DNA from: UBA8110 sp964597275
GTDB taxonomy: Bacteria; SAR324; NAC60-12
Length of the DNA stretch: 14,825 nt
Direction: 5' to 3'
Assembly: GCA_964597275.1 (NCBI GenBank)
Contig: CAZQXS010000092.1
Coordinates: forward strand, 1 to 14,825
In this document: positions 13,276 to 14,825 of the stretch, piece by piece
Position numbering within the stretch: position 1 is the stretch's first letter
How the letters are laid out: the number at the start of each line of letters is the position of its first letter
The notes under the pieces: generated by a model
Told to the model about the DNA's origin: nothing
The model's database searches: none
What the model saw: the letters and a program-made list of their open reading frames with translations, nothing else
Position numbers and translations under genes: made by a program

Positions 13276-14268
13276 ATGAAAATCATCAGTAATTTCATCA
13301 AGATGGTGGTGGGAGTCGTTGGTATTGGGCTTGCGCTTGCGCTTGCTGTGCCTGCTCAGGCCGAATACCCGACCCGTCCGGTGACGCTGGTGTCCCCGTA
13401 TGGTCCGGGAGGGGCGGCGGACTTGGCGGCCCGCACACTTTCCGCCACGGCACCGGGGTACTTGGGCAACGGCATCCTCGTGGTCAACCGCACGGGAGCC
13501 GCAGGCGTGACTGGTTCCACCACGGTTGTCAAAGGCCGGAAGGACGGTTACACCTTGTTGCTGGCCCGCGTGGGGTCGCAGGCGGCGGTTCCGGCCATCA
13601 ACCGCAAGATTCCCTACACTTGGGACGAGTACACGTTCCTGGGCCTGTTGGAACTCAATCCGTTCGTGCTGTGCGTGAGCGCAGATTCGCCCTACAAGAG
13701 TCTTGATGACGTGAAGGCCGCGATCAAGTCGGGAAAGAAGCTGAGCTACTCCTCGGCGGGTGTGGGCACCTTGCTGCATGTGGCGATGGTGCTGGTGTTG
13801 GACGACATCGGGGTTCCGCAGAGCGCGATGAAGCACGTTCCGTACAAGGGCGGTGGCAAGGCAGCGGCGGCGGTGGTCGGAGGACATGTGGACATGATCT
13901 TCCAGAACCTCTCCGGCGTGATCAGCAACATTCAGGCAGGCAAGCTGCGCCCGTTGCTCGTCACCACCAAGAAGCGCGTGCTTTCCATCAAGGACGTGCC
14001 GACGGCCTCCGAGGTCGGGCATCCCCGGCTGGAAGCAGTCATTGGCTGGAGCGGACTTTGGGGGCCTCCCGGACTTTCGGGTGAGGTGACCAACAAGTGG
14101 GTGGGTGTCATAGGCAAGATCAAGAAGGACAAGGCGTGGAACAAGCTCTCCAAGGGGCTGGGGTCAGTGCCCTCCATCCGCAACCCTGCGGACACGAAGG
14201 CCTTTGTGAAGAACCAGTACGAGACCTTCAAGGACTTGGCTGAGAAATTGGGAATGGTCATTCAATAG
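13276..14268 (+). CDS. tctC: Tripartite tricarboxylate transporter substrate-binding protein TctC (Bug family)
   Basis: A 330-residue periplasmic binding protein of normal Bug/TctC length. The signal peptide has Lys residues, a long Val/Gly/Leu/Ala core and an AQA|E cleavage site near residue 29, so the mature protein starts EYPTRPVTLVSPYGPGGAAD, the classic opening of the family. The NRTGAAGVTGSTTV stretch matches the conserved NRxGAGG loop and KDGYTLLL follows, as expected. CGGAGAG precedes the ATG at good spacing. It captures the solute for TctAB, which are encoded on the opposite strand across a 108-bp control region. A choline-sulfatase-like gene follows on the same strand. The ligand cannot be deduced; known relatives bind carboxylates, nicotinate or amino acids. 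Confidence 0.95.
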   Translation: MKIISNFIKMVVGVVGIGLALALAVPAQAEYPTRPVTLVSPYGPGGAADLAARTLSATAPGYLGNGILVVNRTGAAGVTGSTTVVKGRKDGYTLLLARVGSQAAVPAINRKIPYTWDEYTFLGLLELNPFVLCVSADSPYKSLDDVKAAIKSGKKLSYSSAGVGTLLHVAMVLVLDDIGVPQSAMKHVPYKGGGKAAAAVVGGHVDMIFQNLSGVISNIQAGKLRPLLVTTKKRVLSIKDVPTASEVGHPRLEAVIGWSGLWGPPGLSGEVTNKWVGVIGKIKKDKAWNKLSKGLGSVPSIRNPADTKAFVKNQYETFKDLAEKLGMVIQ

Positions 14269-14283
14269 ACTCTTTCCCAATCT

Positions 14284-14313
14284 CCGGGGCTGGATGCCTT
14301 CCTCTGGCCCCGG
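14284..14313 (+). terminator. GC-rich hairpin after tctC (possible attenuator)
   Basis: CCGGGGC at 14284-14290 pairs with GCCCCGG at 14307-14313 around a 16-base loop, 15 bases after the tctC stop. No T-run follows, so it is not a canonical intrinsic terminator. It could stabilise the tctC message end and lower expression of the next gene, a common way to make binding protein in excess. Confidence 0.35.
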
Positions 14314-14362
14314 TTACAGTCCCTTGTGAAAAACCGGATTTTGAGTCAAAAAAGGCGTGAGC

Positions 14363-14825
14363 GTGGCTTCCAAGGCACCGAACATTCTCGTGATTCAGGC
14401 GGACCAGATGACGGCCTTTGCGCTGTCGCTCTATGGGCACCGCTTGGTCAAAACGCCGAATCTTGAGCGGCTTGCCGCAGGCGGCACGGTCTTCGAGAAC
14501 GCCTACTGCAATTTTCCGCTTTGCGTGCCCTCGCGAGCCTCCATGCTTGCGGGGCGTTACGCGAACGCGCTGGCACTCTGGGACAACGCCATCGAGATGG
14601 CCGCATCCATCCCGACGCTGGCGCACTACCTGCGTTCGGCGGGCTACCACACGGTGTTGTGCGGCAAGATGCACTTCATCGGCCCCGATCAGGTGCATGG
14701 CTTCAACGAGCGCATCACCACGGACATCTACCCCTCGAATTTTGCGTGGACCCCGGACTGGATCGAGGGCGAGCGCTACCGCCCCACCGGGATCAGCATG
14801 CGGGCGGTGGTGGACGCAGGTGTGT
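14363..14825 (+). CDS. betC: Choline-sulfatase-like sulfatase (5' part, runs off window)
   Basis: The first 154 residues of a type I sulfatase. CVPSR at 54-58 gives the formylglycine cysteine C54; D14/Q15 (QADQM) begin the metal site; K102 and H104 (CGKMHF) are active-site residues. The run GPDQVHGFNERITTDIYPSN followed by FAWTPDW closely matches choline sulfatases (BetC), which split choline-O-sulfate into choline and sulfate. There is no ATG: I chose the GTG at 14363 because AAAAAAGG (14348-14355) stands seven bases before it; an in-frame GTG at 14357 is too close to that site. An in-frame stop at 14342-14344 excludes longer starts. No signal peptide, so cytoplasmic. It lies 94 bp after tctC, probably in one transcript. 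The substrate-specificity residues in the C-terminal half are not visible, so another sulfate ester remains possible. Confidence 0.82.
   Translation, partial: MASKAPNILVIQADQMTAFALSLYGHRLVKTPNLERLAAGGTVFENAYCNFPLCVPSRASMLAGRYANALALWDNAIEMAASIPTLAHYLRSAGYHTVLCGKMHFIGPDQVHGFNERITTDIYPSNFAWTPDWIEGERYRPTGISMRAVVDAGV

Noticed and set aside
13168..14022. N-terminal extension of the ROK regulator frame
   Set aside because: It would run through the promoter region and antisense to tctC. The helix-turn-helix domain begins shortly after the ATG at 13167, as in other ROK repressors.
14258..14698. 146-codon minus-strand frame at the right end
   Set aside because: Antisense to the choline-sulfatase-like gene, whose motifs are intact on the plus strand.

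Overview
The window is a GC-rich (roughly 60%) chromosomal stretch. It looks like an accessory metabolic region of a Gram-negative bacterium. Exported solute-binding proteins with Sec signal peptides, a TctC/Bug-type binding protein, an HpaR-like MarR regulator and palindromic intergenic repeats all suggest a proteobacterium or a deep relative. Expanded sulfatase and PhyH dioxygenase genes are common in marine and sponge-associated bacteria, but I cannot fix the taxon from sequence alone.

Layout. (1) 1-1756, minus strand: the start of a Dpp/Opp-type ABC permease, preceded in its operon by the family-5 peptide/solute-binding protein. (2) 1757-2078: a divergent control region with two near-identical 18-bp operator-like sites. 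(3) 2079-7688, plus strand: HpaR-like MarR regulator, PhyH dioxygenase 1, an orphan Phd/YefM-type antitoxin overlapping a sulfatase by ATGA, PhyH dioxygenase 2, then a PLP aromatic-amino-acid decarboxylase. The decarboxylase is bracketed by two unrelated palindromic repeats. (4) 7901-13167, minus strand: read 5'->3' this is a tight operon of ROK-type regulator, tctB, tctA and a metallophosphoesterase fused to a large uncharacterised C-terminal domain. (5) 13276-14825, plus strand: tctC, diverging from the ROK gene, followed by the 5' part of a choline-sulfatase-like gene that runs off the window.

How it may work together. Block A (ABC importer, MarR, two 2OG-Fe(II) oxygenases, sulfatase, decarboxylase) reads as regulated uptake and stepwise breakdown of a small organic compound, possibly sulfated and aromatic or amine-bearing. 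Block B (TctABC, ROK repressor, choline-sulfatase-like enzyme, phosphoesterase fusion) reads as a binding-protein-dependent secondary importer coupled to hydrolysis of a sulfate ester and a phosphate (di)ester. A strong promoter with an overlapping palindrome between ROK and tctC suggests autoregulated divergent control. The substrates are inference. No RNA genes, CRISPR arrays, integrases or transposases were seen.
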